From Methylomarinum vadi (GTDB lineage: Bacteria > Pseudomonadota > Gammaproteobacteria > Methylococcales > Methylomonadaceae): a DNA stretch of 64,000 nt. Below the pieces are notes generated by a model, which was given only the letters and a program-made list of their open reading frames with translations, made no database searches and had not been told where the DNA came from. The stretch is taken from the NCBI RefSeq assembly GCF_000733935.1, contig NZ_JPON01000001.1:2969501-3033500 (forward strand), written 5' to 3'. Both the position numbers and the translations under genes were made by a program. Below are positions 28,246 through 37,903 of this stretch, piece after piece (position 1 is the first letter of the stretch; each line of letters opens with the position of its first letter).

Positions 28246-29610
28246 TTAAAAACTGAAGCGCAATTCCGCACTGAAAAGGTCAATCTGTGATTCGAAACGT
28301 CCCTGTATGCTATGCCCATAGACATCTTCACGATCAATCGCCGCATCGTTAAGAAATATATGGGCATAGGAGAAATTAAACGTCACGTTGGAATAAGGAT
28401 GATAGTTAAGGCCGGTTGCTAACCAATAGCGGTCGCTGTCCGGGACTTGAAAGGTCCGGGTGCGGGAATCCTTGACCGGCGACTCATCGAAGGTAAAGCC
28501 TGAGCGGATCGAGAGTGTCTGATTGATATCGTATATCCATCCAACTGAGGCTCGAGTAGTATTTTTAAACGCAAAAGTCAGGGAAGTTGGGGGCTGAGAA
28601 GGGTTGTCGTACTGAACCGACAATTTATTTACCCGCTTCCATTCGGTCCAGGTCAGATCGAATAGCAGCGTTAATCGAGGATTAGCTCGAAAACTGATCC
28701 CGAATGAAAAATTTGCCGGCACATATGACTCGGCGGTAATTGAGGTGTCTTTGAATGCGCCGGATGCTTTGAATATTTCGGCGTTAGCGGGCACTTGAAA
28801 CTCGGCTTTCCCGGAAATTTTGTGGTGGATCTCCGACCGATAGGCTAATCCGATACGTAAATTCTCCAGCGGTTTGAATAACAGGCCGGCATTATAGCCC
28901 CAGTTCCACCCATTACCGGTTAATTCAACTTTGCCATCGGCTCCCTGCGGCGCTAAAGATAATCCTGAGCAAGGCGCAGCCCCAAATTGGGCAAAACAGA
29001 GCGTACCGAAATCGATCGCACGACTTAATTCGACATCAACATATTGCGCACTGACGCCAAAACCTAAAGAAAATTTATCGTTTACTTTATATGAAATAAC
29101 GGGATTGATATCCAATGATTGCAACTCGGAATCAATCGCTTCATATCGCCCCTGCCAATCGGCCGAAAAACGAGTCCCGAGCCCGAACGGAACCGTTACG
29201 CCCATACCCAGACGGAAGGGCCCCATCAAGTCGGTGGCAAAATAAAGATTGGGAATGAGTGTTTGTTCGTTTAACGTGACGGATTCGTTCGCTCCCAACG
29301 GCCGATTGAGTATATCCGATGAGCCGGTGGCATCAAATCGAGTGTTTGATAATACCAGGTGTCCCCCCGATATGATCTCGGTGCCTGTATATTCAGAAAG
29401 GCCCGCCGGATTATAAAAAATGGTGCTAATATCCTCACCTCCTGCCGTCGCACCTGCGTAAGCGACGCCGAGGCCCCTAACCGTTTGTTCTAATACCGCA
29501 AATCCGGCAGCCTGACTGTTAGAAATGCAAAACGCCGAAATCAAACAAGCGCCAAGGTTTCTGGTCATTCTGAAATCCGTGAATGGTTTGATCAAAAGAA
29601 ATCTGTTCAT
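28246..29610 (-). CDS. FadL/TodX-type outer-membrane hydrophobic-compound transporter
   Basis: This 454-residue outer-membrane beta-barrel has a signal peptide ending near NSQAAGFAVLEQ, then the FadL hatch segment GLGVAYAGATAGGEDISTIFYNP, and ends with the aromatic FSAELRFSF typical of barrel C-termini. FadL proteins let long-chain fatty acids or other hydrophobic molecules through the outer membrane. The start is uncertain: either the ATG at 29610 or the one at 29568 (MTRNLGACLISAF), which gives a more normal signal peptide; neither has a strong ribosome-binding site. It stands alone, facing an IS copy just upstream. Confidence 0.88.
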   Translation of the reverse strand: MNRFLLIKPFTDFRMTRNLGACLISAFCISNSQAAGFAVLEQTVRGLGVAYAGATAGGEDISTIFYNPAGLSEYTGTEIISGGHLVLSNTRFDATGSSDILNRPLGANESVTLNEQTLIPNLYFATDLMGPFRLGMGVTVPFGLGTRFSADWQGRYEAIDSELQSLDINPVISYKVNDKFSLGFGVSAQYVDVELSRAIDFGTLCFAQFGAAPCSGLSLAPQGADGKVELTGNGWNWGYNAGLLFKPLENLRIGLAYRSEIHHKISGKAEFQVPANAEIFKASGAFKDTSITAESYVPANFSFGISFRANPRLTLLFDLTWTEWKRVNKLSVQYDNPSQPPTSLTFAFKNTTRASVGWIYDINQTLSIRSGFTFDESPVKDSRTRTFQVPDSDRYWLATGLNYHPYSNVTFNFSYAHIFLNDAAIDREDVYGHSIQGRFESQIDLFSAELRFSF

Positions 29611-29667
29611 TTCTTAGGGAGTAATTCGCTAAACAGTCGCCCATTAACAGGATTGATGAGTGGATTA

Positions 29668-30256
29668 ATTATCCATCATAAGGTTTAAACCACCGGCTTT
29701 AGCCGGTCAGCTTTAGCTGCGATAATTTGCCCAAGGAGGTGGCGATGGACTATAGATACGGCAGCCATACGGTTTACCAAATTGAGTATCATTTTGTTTG
29801 GGTTACGAAGTATCGTTATAAAGTGCTGAAGGATGAAATAGCCGAACGAGTGAGAGACTTGGTGCGGCAGACATGCGAAGCCTTTGAGATACGGATTATC
29901 AAAGGTGTCGTGAGCAAAGATCATGTGCACATTTTGGTGAGTGCGCCGCCGACTATGGCCCCAAGCGAAATCATGAGGCGAATCAAGGGACGAACTTCGA
30001 GCTATCTGTTCGAAGAGTTCCCGCACTTGAAAAAGCGATATTGGGGTCGACATTTTTGAGCCCGCGGTTATTTTTGCGCCACAGTGGGGCAAATGACTGA
30101 TGAGATGATAAAGCAATATTTGGAGCATCACTTTGAACCTAATCCAAACGATAATTTCAAGATGGAGCCCGACTAAGACGCGTCGTTTAGTCGACGCGTA
30201 TCCGGACTTTCAGTCCGTTATTGGAACCCACCCGCTTGAGCGGGTGGTTGTTTAGT
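29668..30256 (+). mobile_element. IS200-group insertion sequence, copy 2
   Basis: Same 589-base element as at 25235, again after a TTA flank and in the same orientation. It sits between the start of the fadL-like gene and the end of the GGDEF-EAL gene, four bases beyond that gene's stop codon, so it breaks no gene but could affect fadL expression. Confidence 0.9.
29745..30176 (+). pseudogene. tnpA: IS200-group transposase tnpA with in-frame UGA, copy 2
   Basis: Identical in translation to copy 1, with the same TGA after WGRHF (stop ending at 30059) and the same continuing frame to a TAA at 30174-30176. The candidate catalytic Tyr lies beyond the TGA. Confidence 0.88.
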
Positions 30257-30259
30257 TAT

Positions 30260-32623
30260 TCAACTTGCGTTGAAATTGTTAAACAAGGCGTCATCAGATT
30301 TTAGTAGTTCGGTTGCCTCCGGTTCTGGCAATGGTTTGCTGAACAAAAAGCCTTGATAATCAATACAGCCTAAATCATTTAAATATTTTTGTTGCATTTC
30401 GTCTTCTACCCCTTCGGCAATAACTTCCAGGTTCAAGTTATGTGCCAAAGTAATAATCGTAGGAACAATGGCCGAATTGATAAGGTCGTTATCAAGATCT
30501 TGAACAAACGATCGGTCAATCTTAAGAATGTCGATCGGAAATCGCTTGATATAGGTTAGCGAACTGTATCCTGTGCCAAAGTCGTCAATCGCTAGCTTAA
30601 TGCCTAACGCCTTCAGCTTTCGCAAAGTAGCTATCGCATGGTCGAGATCGTGTAGAAAAATGCTTTCGGTAATTTCCAGCTCGAGCGTTTCAGGTTTCAA
30701 TTGGGTTTGTTGCAACATGTTGGCAACTAATTCAACGATATTAGGACTTCGAATTTGACGAGCGGAAAGATTTACCGCTATATGCAGATCGGGATTCCCG
30801 CTGATATGCCAGCGTCGCGCCTGTTGGCAGGCATGGAAAAGCACCCATTCGCCTATTTTTAAAATCGTTCCGGTTTCTTCTGCGATATGAATAAATTCAG
30901 AGGGAGGCACCAGTATGTTCGGCGACATTCGCCATCTGACCAACGCTTCAAAACCGACAATTTTGCGCTTTTTTATATTGACCCGAGGTTGATAAAATAA
31001 CTCTAATTCATTGCGTATAACGGCGTGTTGAAGTTGTTGCTCCAGTTTTAATCTTTCGACTGCCTGCGTACTCATTTCGGCAAAGTAGAATTGGATTTTC
31101 TCGTGGCCAAATTTTTTGGTCTGGTACATCGCCGTATCCGCATGCTTTAGCAGTGTTTCAACGTCCGGGCCATCACGCGGATACACGGCGATGCCAATAC
31201 TTAGGTTGGCCGTAATTTCCTGGTTTTCAATCGTCAGTGGATGGGCGAGATGGTTAATGATCTTTTGCGCAACGCTCGTGACGTGAGATAAATCTTGGAT
31301 ATCCTCCAACACAACAACGAATTCATCGCCTCCCAGTCTTGCAACAGTGTCCCCTTCTCTGACACTTGCCTCGATTTGTTGGGCAACTCCGCACAGTAAT
31401 TCGTCGCCCGCCGCATGGCCAAGGCTATCGTTGATTTGTTTGAACCGATCCAAATCCATAAAAAGCACTGCCACCATACAGTTGGTGCGTTTGGCTTTCG
31501 AAATGGCATGCTCCAAACGGTCGCAGAGCAATGACCTGTTGGGGAGGCGTGTCAATGCATCATGACTCGCTTGGAAAGCAAGTTGCCGGCTATACTCGTT
31601 GGCTTGAGTGATATCGCGAATAATGGCCACCGCGCCAACGATAATACTGCCCGACCGATCCATTAATGGTGTTGCGATTTCTTCGATAAGTCTGTGTTCT
31701 CCATTTTTTGTACGCAATAAATGATTCTGCCTTGAACAGGCAGGGTTCATTAATGAGTTCAGAATAGCCGGAAGTTGTTGATTGCCCGTTTCCTCATTGA
31801 AATAAGTAAAAATTTCTTCAGTTTTTTTATGTATCACATCGCTATTCAACCAACCGCTGATTTTTTCGGCGGCGGGGTTAATGTATTCGATTAAGCCATT
31901 TGAATCGGTAATAATTACTCCTTCTCCCATGGCGGAAAAGGTAATTTGTAACCTTTCTTTCTGCTGATGCAGCGCTTCTTCTGCAAGTTGCCTGTCACGA
32001 ATCTCCTTCATTAACATACGATTGTCAAAGCGCAATTCCAATGACGTCATGATTGTTCTATGGGTTTCTCGAGCGGCTACGGATAATCCAATTAAATAAA
32101 GTATGATCATCATAGCCATGGGCGATGATAGCGTGCTTCCAAACAAATAAATCTGTAAGGACAATGTGATTAAGATTGGTGCTGTAAAAAAGAAAAATGC
32201 CTTCATCCGGGCGGCAAGCACAGAAACACTCGCAGCCGTCATCCCGGCCAGGACAAAAACGACAAAAAGCTGATGATCGATATTATTAGGGGGGAAAAGA
32301 TATTTGGCCGCACTTGCCCAAACGCATCCGGCGAAACCCGTTCCCCAAAGATAAAGGGTGTTCCAATCGTCTACATCAAGTTTTTTGAAATAGTTATTAT
32401 TGTATGCAACAACGAGTGCCCACCTGATTAACGTTATTACTAAAAGCAACATAAACCATGTCGACAGAATCTCCAGTGAGATGACTGCTCGTTGTAAGAA
32501 TGCTAATAAAAAGCCATTAAGAATGGTAAAAGCATAAGAAAGGGGAGCATTTCTATATAAATGCGCTACCAGCTCGGCCTTGATCTGGGATCGTGCATGT
32601 TGAGCAGACTGGCCTGATTGCAT
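30260..32623 (-). CDS. Membrane-bound PAS-GGDEF-EAL c-di-GMP protein
   Basis: The 787-residue protein starts with several membrane segments (about 25-190), then a PAS domain (about 220-340), a GGDEF domain (about 355-515) with RLGGDEFVVVLED and a C-terminal EAL domain (about 535-775) with GFEALVRW, VNLSARQI, DDFGTGYSSL, LKIDRSFV and AEGVE. Both catalytic signatures look intact, so it could make or break c-di-GMP, or do one of these under control of its sensor part. It is a single gene. The HD-GYP regulator at 21 kb is a second c-di-GMP enzyme in the neighbourhood. Confidence 0.93.
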   Translation of the reverse strand: MQSGQSAQHARSQIKAELVAHLYRNAPLSYAFTILNGFLLAFLQRAVISLEILSTWFMLLLVITLIRWALVVAYNNNYFKKLDVDDWNTLYLWGTGFAGCVWASAAKYLFPPNNIDHQLFVVFVLAGMTAASVSVLAARMKAFFFFTAPILITLSLQIYLFGSTLSSPMAMMIILYLIGLSVAARETHRTIMTSLELRFDNRMLMKEIRDRQLAEEALHQQKERLQITFSAMGEGVIITDSNGLIEYINPAAEKISGWLNSDVIHKKTEEIFTYFNEETGNQQLPAILNSLMNPACSRQNHLLRTKNGEHRLIEEIATPLMDRSGSIIVGAVAIIRDITQANEYSRQLAFQASHDALTRLPNRSLLCDRLEHAISKAKRTNCMVAVLFMDLDRFKQINDSLGHAAGDELLCGVAQQIEASVREGDTVARLGGDEFVVVLEDIQDLSHVTSVAQKIINHLAHPLTIENQEITANLSIGIAVYPRDGPDVETLLKHADTAMYQTKKFGHEKIQFYFAEMSTQAVERLKLEQQLQHAVIRNELELFYQPRVNIKKRKIVGFEALVRWRMSPNILVPPSEFIHIAEETGTILKIGEWVLFHACQQARRWHISGNPDLHIAVNLSARQIRSPNIVELVANMLQQTQLKPETLELEITESIFLHDLDHAIATLRKLKALGIKLAIDDFGTGYSSLTYIKRFPIDILKIDRSFVQDLDNDLINSAIVPTIITLAHNLNLEVIAEGVEDEMQQKYLNDLGCIDYQGFLFSKPLPEPEATELLKSDDALFNNFNAS

Positions 32624-33084
32624 GATGAATTTACAGCGTAGAAATTTGCAATATTTTCCTACAGATATTAGCAGTCAAAATCAGTTTTTTGCGATAAAAG
32701 AAATTAATATTTTTTTATCGTTAACGCCGTAGCAATATTCAGATAAAAAAACGAGGGTATTCGATTCTCGCCGAGCAGTCGGGTGGCTATTGTGTTAAGC
32801 GTGGCGGGCTTATATGTTATGGCATTGTATCTGATAGGGTGTAACCATTAGGGAGACGCTGAATAAATCCGTCCTGGATTTCTTGGCACCCGGTTAAGGA
32901 AAATGCGATTTACCTTAATCTCTTAAAATCAGACACTTAACGCGATCGATTTTGGCCGTGCATCCTTGTGCTCCGGGAAATACTGAAGTGGTCAGCAGAA
33001 CCTTAGAAACGATTCGTGCATCTTAGCCTCTCAGCTGGTTCCGATGCTCGGAGTCATTTGATTGTTATCCAACTTTTCTTCAAA
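32624..33084. other. Intergenic region with a dispersed repeat
   Basis: No gene is seen. The left part is AT-rich and should hold the promoter of the leftward GGDEF-EAL gene. The stretch 32850-32919 recurs near 56547 and is described separately. Confidence 0.45.
32850..32919 (+). repeat. Dispersed repeat of about 70 bp, copy A
   Basis: The segment starts AGGGAGACGCTGAATAAATC and ends near GCGATTTACCTTAA. A second copy at 56547-56620 shares most positions (AGGGAAGCGCCGAATAAATC ... GCGATTTGCCTTAA). It may be the end of a lost insertion sequence or a small non-autonomous element. Neither copy contains a gene. Confidence 0.65.
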
Positions 33085-34104
33085 TTAGTCATCATCGTCT
33101 TCGTCAGGAATTTGCGCGCGCAATTGCTGCGACAGCAAGGTCTGGGCGCCTTTGCTCACCACGCGCTCCCCATTTTTAATGGCTGAGGAAACGAAGTAAT
33201 CGCCTTCCAATTCCCGATAACTCTCGATATCGCGGCGGACGAACCGACCGTCGTCGATTTCGATAAAGACAAAGGCCTGCCCCATGTGCCATAGCAGGGC
33301 CGCGCGGGGTATGACAACGCCGTCAAGACTGTCGTTTTGGCTGGGAATCAACGCGGTCACGTGCAGGCCCGACGGTAGATCGGTATTGTCGGCGAGGAAG
33401 AAATATTGCCGGCCCTGTGTCAGGGGGTCGACCTGGGGGGCGGCATCGACCAGTTGCGCCGCAATGGCGTTATGTGGGTCGCCGCTGACAAAGATGCGGA
33501 TGCTGGCGACATCGTCCGGCAGAACGACACCGGTCGGCAAGGTGATTTGTAATAATTGTTTCTTATGGCGGATGATATCATCCGCTTCGGGCGAAGAGGC
33601 CTGGGTAAACCAGTCCGTCAGCTTATTGCCCCACTGTTGCAGGCTTGAGACAATGGTCATTCGCCGTTGCAGCGCCGTTTCGTCGGCCAAGGCGCGGTCC
33701 GTTTGCCATTGCGCTAATTGTTCCTGTAATTGGCGGGTCGATACGGCATCGTTTCGATGCAGGTCTTGCAGGCGCGTCATGCCGGCCCGGGACAGGCGGT
33801 TTTTTTCGGCGGCGCTGTCGTGGCGTACCTTGGCGGTCATCAATTGCAGGCGCAGATTGAGCAGCGGCGTGATGTCGAGTACCTTGCCGTATGCTTCCAT
33901 TTCGGGACGGTAGCGGCGCGCTTGGGCTGGCACGGTTTCGATGCCGGCGTTTTTGCGGGTTTGGGCGTCCAGTTCGAGTAAGCGATGGCCGCCGATCAAA
34001 ACAATTGTTTCGCTGGAGTTAGTATCGTCATCGTCCGCGGTTGCAAAGCTGTTACCAGAAAGGACCAATAGCAAGGTAATGGCGACATGACGTAAGACAA
34101 TCAT
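33085..34104 (-). CDS. RND-type periplasmic adaptor (HlyD/MFP) with Asp-rich ends
   Basis: This 339-residue exported protein has a signal peptide (VAITLLLVLSGNSFATA) and the layout of a membrane-fusion protein: barrel start near VPAQARRYRPEMEAYGKVLD, a helical hairpin around 85-160, then a beta-barrel part ending GVVIPRAALLWHMGQAFVFI. The mature N-terminus carries DDDDT and the C-terminus EDDDDD, which could bind metal or simply be flexible. No pump gene is adjacent; the orphan HME pump at 17712 is the only candidate partner in the window, and that pairing is speculation. Confidence 0.8.
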   Translation of the reverse strand: MIVLRHVAITLLLVLSGNSFATADDDDTNSSETIVLIGGHRLLELDAQTRKNAGIETVPAQARRYRPEMEAYGKVLDITPLLNLRLQLMTAKVRHDSAAEKNRLSRAGMTRLQDLHRNDAVSTRQLQEQLAQWQTDRALADETALQRRMTIVSSLQQWGNKLTDWFTQASSPEADDIIRHKKQLLQITLPTGVVLPDDVASIRIFVSGDPHNAIAAQLVDAAPQVDPLTQGRQYFFLADNTDLPSGLHVTALIPSQNDSLDGVVIPRAALLWHMGQAFVFIEIDDGRFVRRDIESYRELEGDYFVSSAIKNGERVVSKGAQTLLSQQLRAQIPDEDDDD

Positions 34105-34239
34105 CGATAAACAAGGAGGTACGGATACAAATGGACGATTATACGGATTGTCTGCAAGGGAATTAAATTTTTGTTGTTTTTCACACTCAGAACGTTATCC
34201 TTTTTATATCTTATCCCGCTTGAATTTGAGAGAGAAACT

Positions 34240-34623
34240 ATGACTGATATGCCGGAAAATCTGAAATATGCCAAAACCCATGAATGGGCCAAACTGGAAG
34301 CCGATAATGTCGTGCGGGTCGGGATTACGGACTTTGCCCAGTCGGAATTGGGGGATCTGGTATTCGTCGAGTTACCGGAAGTGGGGCGGCAACTGGCTCA
34401 AGGCGAGCAATGCGCGGTGGTGGAGTCGGTCAAAACCGCGTCGGATTTATACAGCCCGGTCGGCGGCGAGGTGGTGGAAGTCAACGAGGCGCTGAACGAC
34501 GAACCGGAACGGGTCAATGAAGATGCCTTCGCTTGCTGGATGTTCGCCATCAAAGCCAGCGATCCGTCGGAACTGGAGCAATTGCTGGACGCCGACGGCT
34601 ACAGCAAGATGGTGGAAGAATAA
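34240..34623 (+). CDS. gcvH: Glycine cleavage system H protein
   Basis: GcvH carries the lipoyl arm that shuttles the aminomethyl group between the P, T and L proteins of the glycine cleavage system. The 127-residue protein has the lipoylation Lys in VVESVKTASDLYSP, THEWAK near the start, and LVFVELPEVG. I chose the ATG at 34240, preceded by GAGAGAAA; an open frame extends 23 codons further up without conserved sequence. No gcvP or gcvT is nearby. No glycine riboswitch is seen upstream. It heads a rightward run with dgkA, the pfkB-family kinase and mazG. Confidence 0.96.
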   Translation: MTDMPENLKYAKTHEWAKLEADNVVRVGITDFAQSELGDLVFVELPEVGRQLAQGEQCAVVESVKTASDLYSPVGGEVVEVNEALNDEPERVNEDAFACWMFAIKASDPSELEQLLDADGYSKMVEE

Positions 34624-34685
34624 CTGAAACAATAGGTCGGGCGTTTTGGGGGAGACGCTCGCGACGGCAACTTAACTGATGTAAT

Positions 34686-35045
34686 ATGGCAAATCAAAAC
34701 GCGAAGGGAATAAAACGAATTTATAACGCTTTCTTCTTCTCCCTGGCCGGCTTCAAGGCAACCTGGCGACATGAGGAAGCGTTCCGTCAGGAAGTGTTAT
34801 TATTTTTGGTGACGACGCCGCTGGCTTTCTGGCTGGGCGGCAATACCATCGAAAAACTGTTGTTGATCGGCAGCATGGTGCTGGTGCTGGTGACGGAACT
34901 GCTGAATTCCGCCTTGGAATCGGTGGTGGACAGGGTTGGATTGGAGCACCATGAGTTATCCGGCCGGGCCAAGGACATCGGCTCGGCGGCGGTTTTTTTG
35001 ACGTTGGCCTGGGCGGCGTTTACCTGGGCAATGATTATATTTTAA
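34686..35045 (+). CDS. dgkA: Diacylglycerol kinase
   Basis: This 119-residue integral membrane enzyme phosphorylates diacylglycerol, returning it to phospholipid synthesis. It has the family pattern: KATWRHEEAFRQE at the N-terminus, three membrane helices (about 34-50, 54-72, 96-118) and the signature ELLNSALESVVDRVG. Length is normal. It follows gcvH after about 60 bases and precedes the pfkB-family gene by 11 bases, so the latter two are probably cotranscribed. Confidence 0.95.
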   Translation: MANQNAKGIKRIYNAFFFSLAGFKATWRHEEAFRQEVLLFLVTTPLAFWLGGNTIEKLLLIGSMVLVLVTELLNSALESVVDRVGLEHHELSGRAKDIGSAAVFLTLAWAAFTWAMIIF

Positions 35046-35056
35046 GAGGAAGATAG

Positions 35057-35989
35057 ATGAGTGCATTAATTTGCGGATCCATGGCATACGACACGATCAT
35101 GGTTTTTCATGACAAGTTTAAGAATCACATCCTGCCGGAAAAGGTCCATATCCTCAATGTCTCATTTCTGGTGCCGGTCATGCGCAGGGAATATGGCGGT
35201 TGTGCCGGTAACATCGCCTATAATCTGAAACTGTTGGGCGAGGAACCGAAGGTCATGGCGACCGTGGGTCATGATTTCGAACCCTATGCGCAGTGGCTGA
35301 GCCAATGCGGCATCTCCAGCGAACATATCAAGATTGTGGACGATAACTATACCGGCCAGGCCTATATCACCACAGACGAGGAAGATAATCAGATCACCGC
35401 ATTCCATCCCGGCGCGATGAATTTATCGCATCTGAATTCGGTGCCGGAGAATGCCGGCATCAGCATCGGTATCGTTTCGCCCGACGGCAAGGAAGGGATG
35501 CAATTGCACGCGGAGCAATTCGCCGAATTGGGTATCCCGTTTATTTTCGATCCGGGCCAGGGCATGCCGATGTTCAACGAGGTCGAACTGCTGCGTTTTA
35601 TGGATTTGGCCACATACGCGACTTTCAACGATTATGAATCGGAATTGATGCAGGAACGCACCGGCCTGTCCTTGGAGCAAATGGCGGAAAAAGTCGATGC
35701 GTTGATCGTCACGTTGGGTAGCAAGGGCGCGAAAATCTATACCGACGGTCAATGCTTGGAGATTCCGCCGGCCAAGCCGAAAGCGCTGATGGACCCGACC
35801 GGCTGCGGCGACGCCTTTCGCGCCGGTTTGCTGTATGGCTTGATGAACGAATACGACTGGGAAACCACCGGCCGCATTGCCTCGCTGCTGGGTGCGATCA
35901 AGATCGAGCATAATGGCACCCAGAACCACTTTTTCTCGCTGGAAACTTTTCAGGAACGCTATATCGAAAACTTCGGTTCGTCGTTTTGA
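35057..35989 (+). CDS. PfkB-family carbohydrate/adenosine kinase
   Basis: The 310-residue ribokinase-like protein has the N-terminal glycine-rich signature in REYGGCAGNIAYNLKLLG (about 45-62) and the ATP/anion-hole signature DPTGCGDAFRAGLLYG (about 245-260) with the catalytic Asp. It resembles the group annotated as adenosine kinase-like in gammaproteobacteria. The substrate is not certain. Its stop overlaps the TTG start of mazG (TTGA), a sign of translational coupling. Confidence 0.88.
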   Translation: MSALICGSMAYDTIMVFHDKFKNHILPEKVHILNVSFLVPVMRREYGGCAGNIAYNLKLLGEEPKVMATVGHDFEPYAQWLSQCGISSEHIKIVDDNYTGQAYITTDEEDNQITAFHPGAMNLSHLNSVPENAGISIGIVSPDGKEGMQLHAEQFAELGIPFIFDPGQGMPMFNEVELLRFMDLATYATFNDYESELMQERTGLSLEQMAEKVDALIVTLGSKGAKIYTDGQCLEIPPAKPKALMDPTGCGDAFRAGLLYGLMNEYDWETTGRIASLLGAIKIEHNGTQNHFFSLETFQERYIENFGSSF

Positions 35990-36792
35990 GTTTAGCTAAT
36001 ATCGAGAAACTACTCACGATCATGGCGCAGTTACGCCATCCCGAGGATGGCTGCGCCTGGGACTTGAAACAAGATTTTTATAGCCTGATTCCCTATACTA
36101 TCGAAGAAGCCTACGAGGTCGCTGACGCGATCGAACGTAACGATTTGGAGGATTTGCGTTCCGAATTGGGCGACTTGCTGCTGCAGGTGGTGTTCCATTC
36201 CCGCATCGCCGAGGAACGCGGGCTGTTCGATTTCGAGCAAGTCGCCGCCGCAATCAGCGATAAATTGGTTCGCCGCCATCCCCATGTTTTTGCCGATGCC
36301 CGTTATGACAGCGACGAGGAACGGCAGCGCGCCTGGGACGAGGCCAAGGCCCGGGAGCGCAAAAGCAAACGCGCGGGCGATGAAAACGAAAGTGTGCTCG
36401 ACGGGGTGGCCAAGAGTCTGCCGGCGCTGGTGCAATGCGAGAAGATCCAGAACCGCGCCGCGTCTCACGGTTTCGACTGGCCGGAAACCGAACCGGTATT
36501 CGATAAGGTTATGGAGGAATTGCAGGAAGTCAGGGAGGCATGGCACGCCGGCGATCAACCCCATATCCAGGAAGAGGTCGGCGATTTATTGTTAGTCGTG
36601 GTGAATCTGGCCCGCCACTTAAAAGTCAACCCGGAAATCGCGCTGAAGGAAGCGACCCGGAAATTCACTCGCCGTTTTAATTATATCGAACGCCAGGTAG
36701 AAGAGTCCGGCCGCGAACTGCGCGATTGCGAATTGGCGGAACTCGATGGTTTATGGAACGAGGCCAAGTTGAAGCTGAAGCGCAAGGCCTAA
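35986..36792 (+). CDS. mazG: Nucleoside triphosphate pyrophosphohydrolase MazG
   Basis: MazG hydrolyses NTPs and dNTPs to monophosphates and PPi and clears damaged nucleotides. The 268-residue protein has two MazG repeats. The first holds GCAWDLKQDF, YEVADAIERNDLEDLRSELG with the metal-binding Glu/Asp cluster, and the second holds VMEELQEVREAW and EEVGDLLLVVVNLARHL. The start is a TTG overlapping the stop of the previous gene by four bases; no better ATG is close by before MAQLRHPEDG. Confidence 0.94.
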   Translation: MSLANIEKLLTIMAQLRHPEDGCAWDLKQDFYSLIPYTIEEAYEVADAIERNDLEDLRSELGDLLLQVVFHSRIAEERGLFDFEQVAAAISDKLVRRHPHVFADARYDSDEERQRAWDEAKARERKSKRAGDENESVLDGVAKSLPALVQCEKIQNRAASHGFDWPETEPVFDKVMEELQEVREAWHAGDQPHIQEEVGDLLLVVVNLARHLKVNPEIALKEATRKFTRRFNYIERQVEESGRELRDCELAELDGLWNEAKLKLKRKA

Positions 36793-36898
36793 GTCATTAT
36801 TCCGTCCGACGTTGCGGCCTTGATTTCGCTATCGTTTGACAGCAGGCGGGGACAATAGTGGATGGGGCTAGATCTCTTTTAATCGATAGGGGAAGGGC

Positions 36899-37237
36899 AT
36901 GAAACGATCAATTAAGCGGCGGCTTATTCACAGTCTTGTTGGACCAGTTATCGGTTTATTGCTGCCGTCGGCAAATTCCCCGGTAGCCGCCGAAGATGAT
37001 GGCCGCTATCGGGCCATCGTGTTGCACGAAGGCGGCAGGTCTGGCCAGTCGGGTAGTTTTATGCCGAAAGTCTTCATTATCGATTCGAAGGACGGGCATA
37101 TGTGGACCTGGGAGCAAAAGGCCAAGCTGGCCGATAGCAAGGGAGGCTTCGCCCTGGGCACGGTCTTGACTTATCAGGGACGTGTCCGGCCGGGCAAGAA
37201 AATGGGCGAGGTTATCGACCAGGAGCCCAGCCGGTAA
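36899..37237 (+). CDS. Small exported protein of unknown function
   Basis: The 112-residue product starts with a basic N-terminus and hydrophobic stretch (HSLVGPVIGLLLPSANSPVAA), a likely signal peptide cut before EDDGRYR. The rest contains KVFIIDSKDGHMWTWEQ, which looks like a short beta-rich repeat, and no known catalytic motif. A ribosome-binding site (AGGGGAAGGGC) precedes the ATG. I do not recognise the family. Confidence 0.65.
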   Translation: MKRSIKRRLIHSLVGPVIGLLLPSANSPVAAEDDGRYRAIVLHEGGRSGQSGSFMPKVFIIDSKDGHMWTWEQKAKLADSKGGFALGTVLTYQGRVRPGKKMGEVIDQEPSR

Positions 37238-37354
37238 TTAGCGGGGAAAGGAAACGGCGCTTTTCCGCGAATCAAGGATAATTCGGAGCCGCTCTGGGCA
37301 AATGCGCGCCGAGGCAGCCGCTGCCACCATCAATATCAAAAATAGTTTGTTGTC

Positions 37355-37903
37355 CTATTCTCTGACCGGGCGTTTTTCCAGTTTGCGTTGCAGGGTCCTG
37401 CGGTGCATGTGCAACGCGCGCGCCGCGGCCGATATATTACCGTCGTGCTGCATCAAGACCTTTTGCAGATGCTCCCATTCCAAGCGTTTTACCGACAATG
37501 GATTTTCGCTAATGGGAACCGAGGAGTCGCCTTGGTTCTTGTTCAAGGCGGAGACGATTTCATCGGCATTGGCCGGTTTGGTTAGGTAGTGGATAGCGCC
37601 CAGCTTGATGGCTTCGACCGCGGTAGCGATGCTGGCGAAACCGGTCAGCATGACGATACGGGTATTGCTGTCCAGCGAGATTAGTTTTTTGACCATTTCC
37701 AAGCCGGATTCGTGGCCGATACGCAAATCAATGACGGCATATTCCGGATCGGTTTGTTCGGCCAACAGGATTCCGGTTTTAACATCATGAGCAACACTGA
37801 CCAGGAAGTTTCTTTTTTCCAGGGCGGGTTTCAATACGGAACAAAAAGTTTCATCGTCATCCACCAGTAGTAAGTTAGGTTTATCCGTCTCCAAAGACAT
37901 CAT
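37355..37903 (-). CDS. regA: RegA/PrrA/ActR-type redox response regulator
   Basis: The 182-residue regulator has a receiver domain (LLLVDDDETF near the N-terminus, phospho-acceptor Asp in YAVIDLRIGHESG, late Lys in YLTKPANADE) and a Fis-type helix-turn-helix (GNISAAARALHMHRRTLQRK) at the C-terminus. It forms the RegB/RegA pair with the kinase just upstream, which controls respiration and redox genes in response to oxygen and quinone state. I chose the ATG at 37903 because GGAGAG lies just upstream; this start overlaps the end of regB by 23 bases. A longer frame starting at 37963 lies within regB. Confidence 0.92.
   Translation of the reverse strand: MMSLETDKPNLLLVDDDETFCSVLKPALEKRNFLVSVAHDVKTGILLAEQTDPEYAVIDLRIGHESGLEMVKKLISLDSNTRIVMLTGFASIATAVEAIKLGAIHYLTKPANADEIVSALNKNQGDSSVPISENPLSVKRLEWEHLQKVLMQHDGNISAAARALHMHRRTLQRKLEKRPVRE

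Noticed and set aside
34105-34239. Glycine riboswitch before gcvH
   Set aside because: I see no tandem aptamer pattern, and the region is short and AT-rich.
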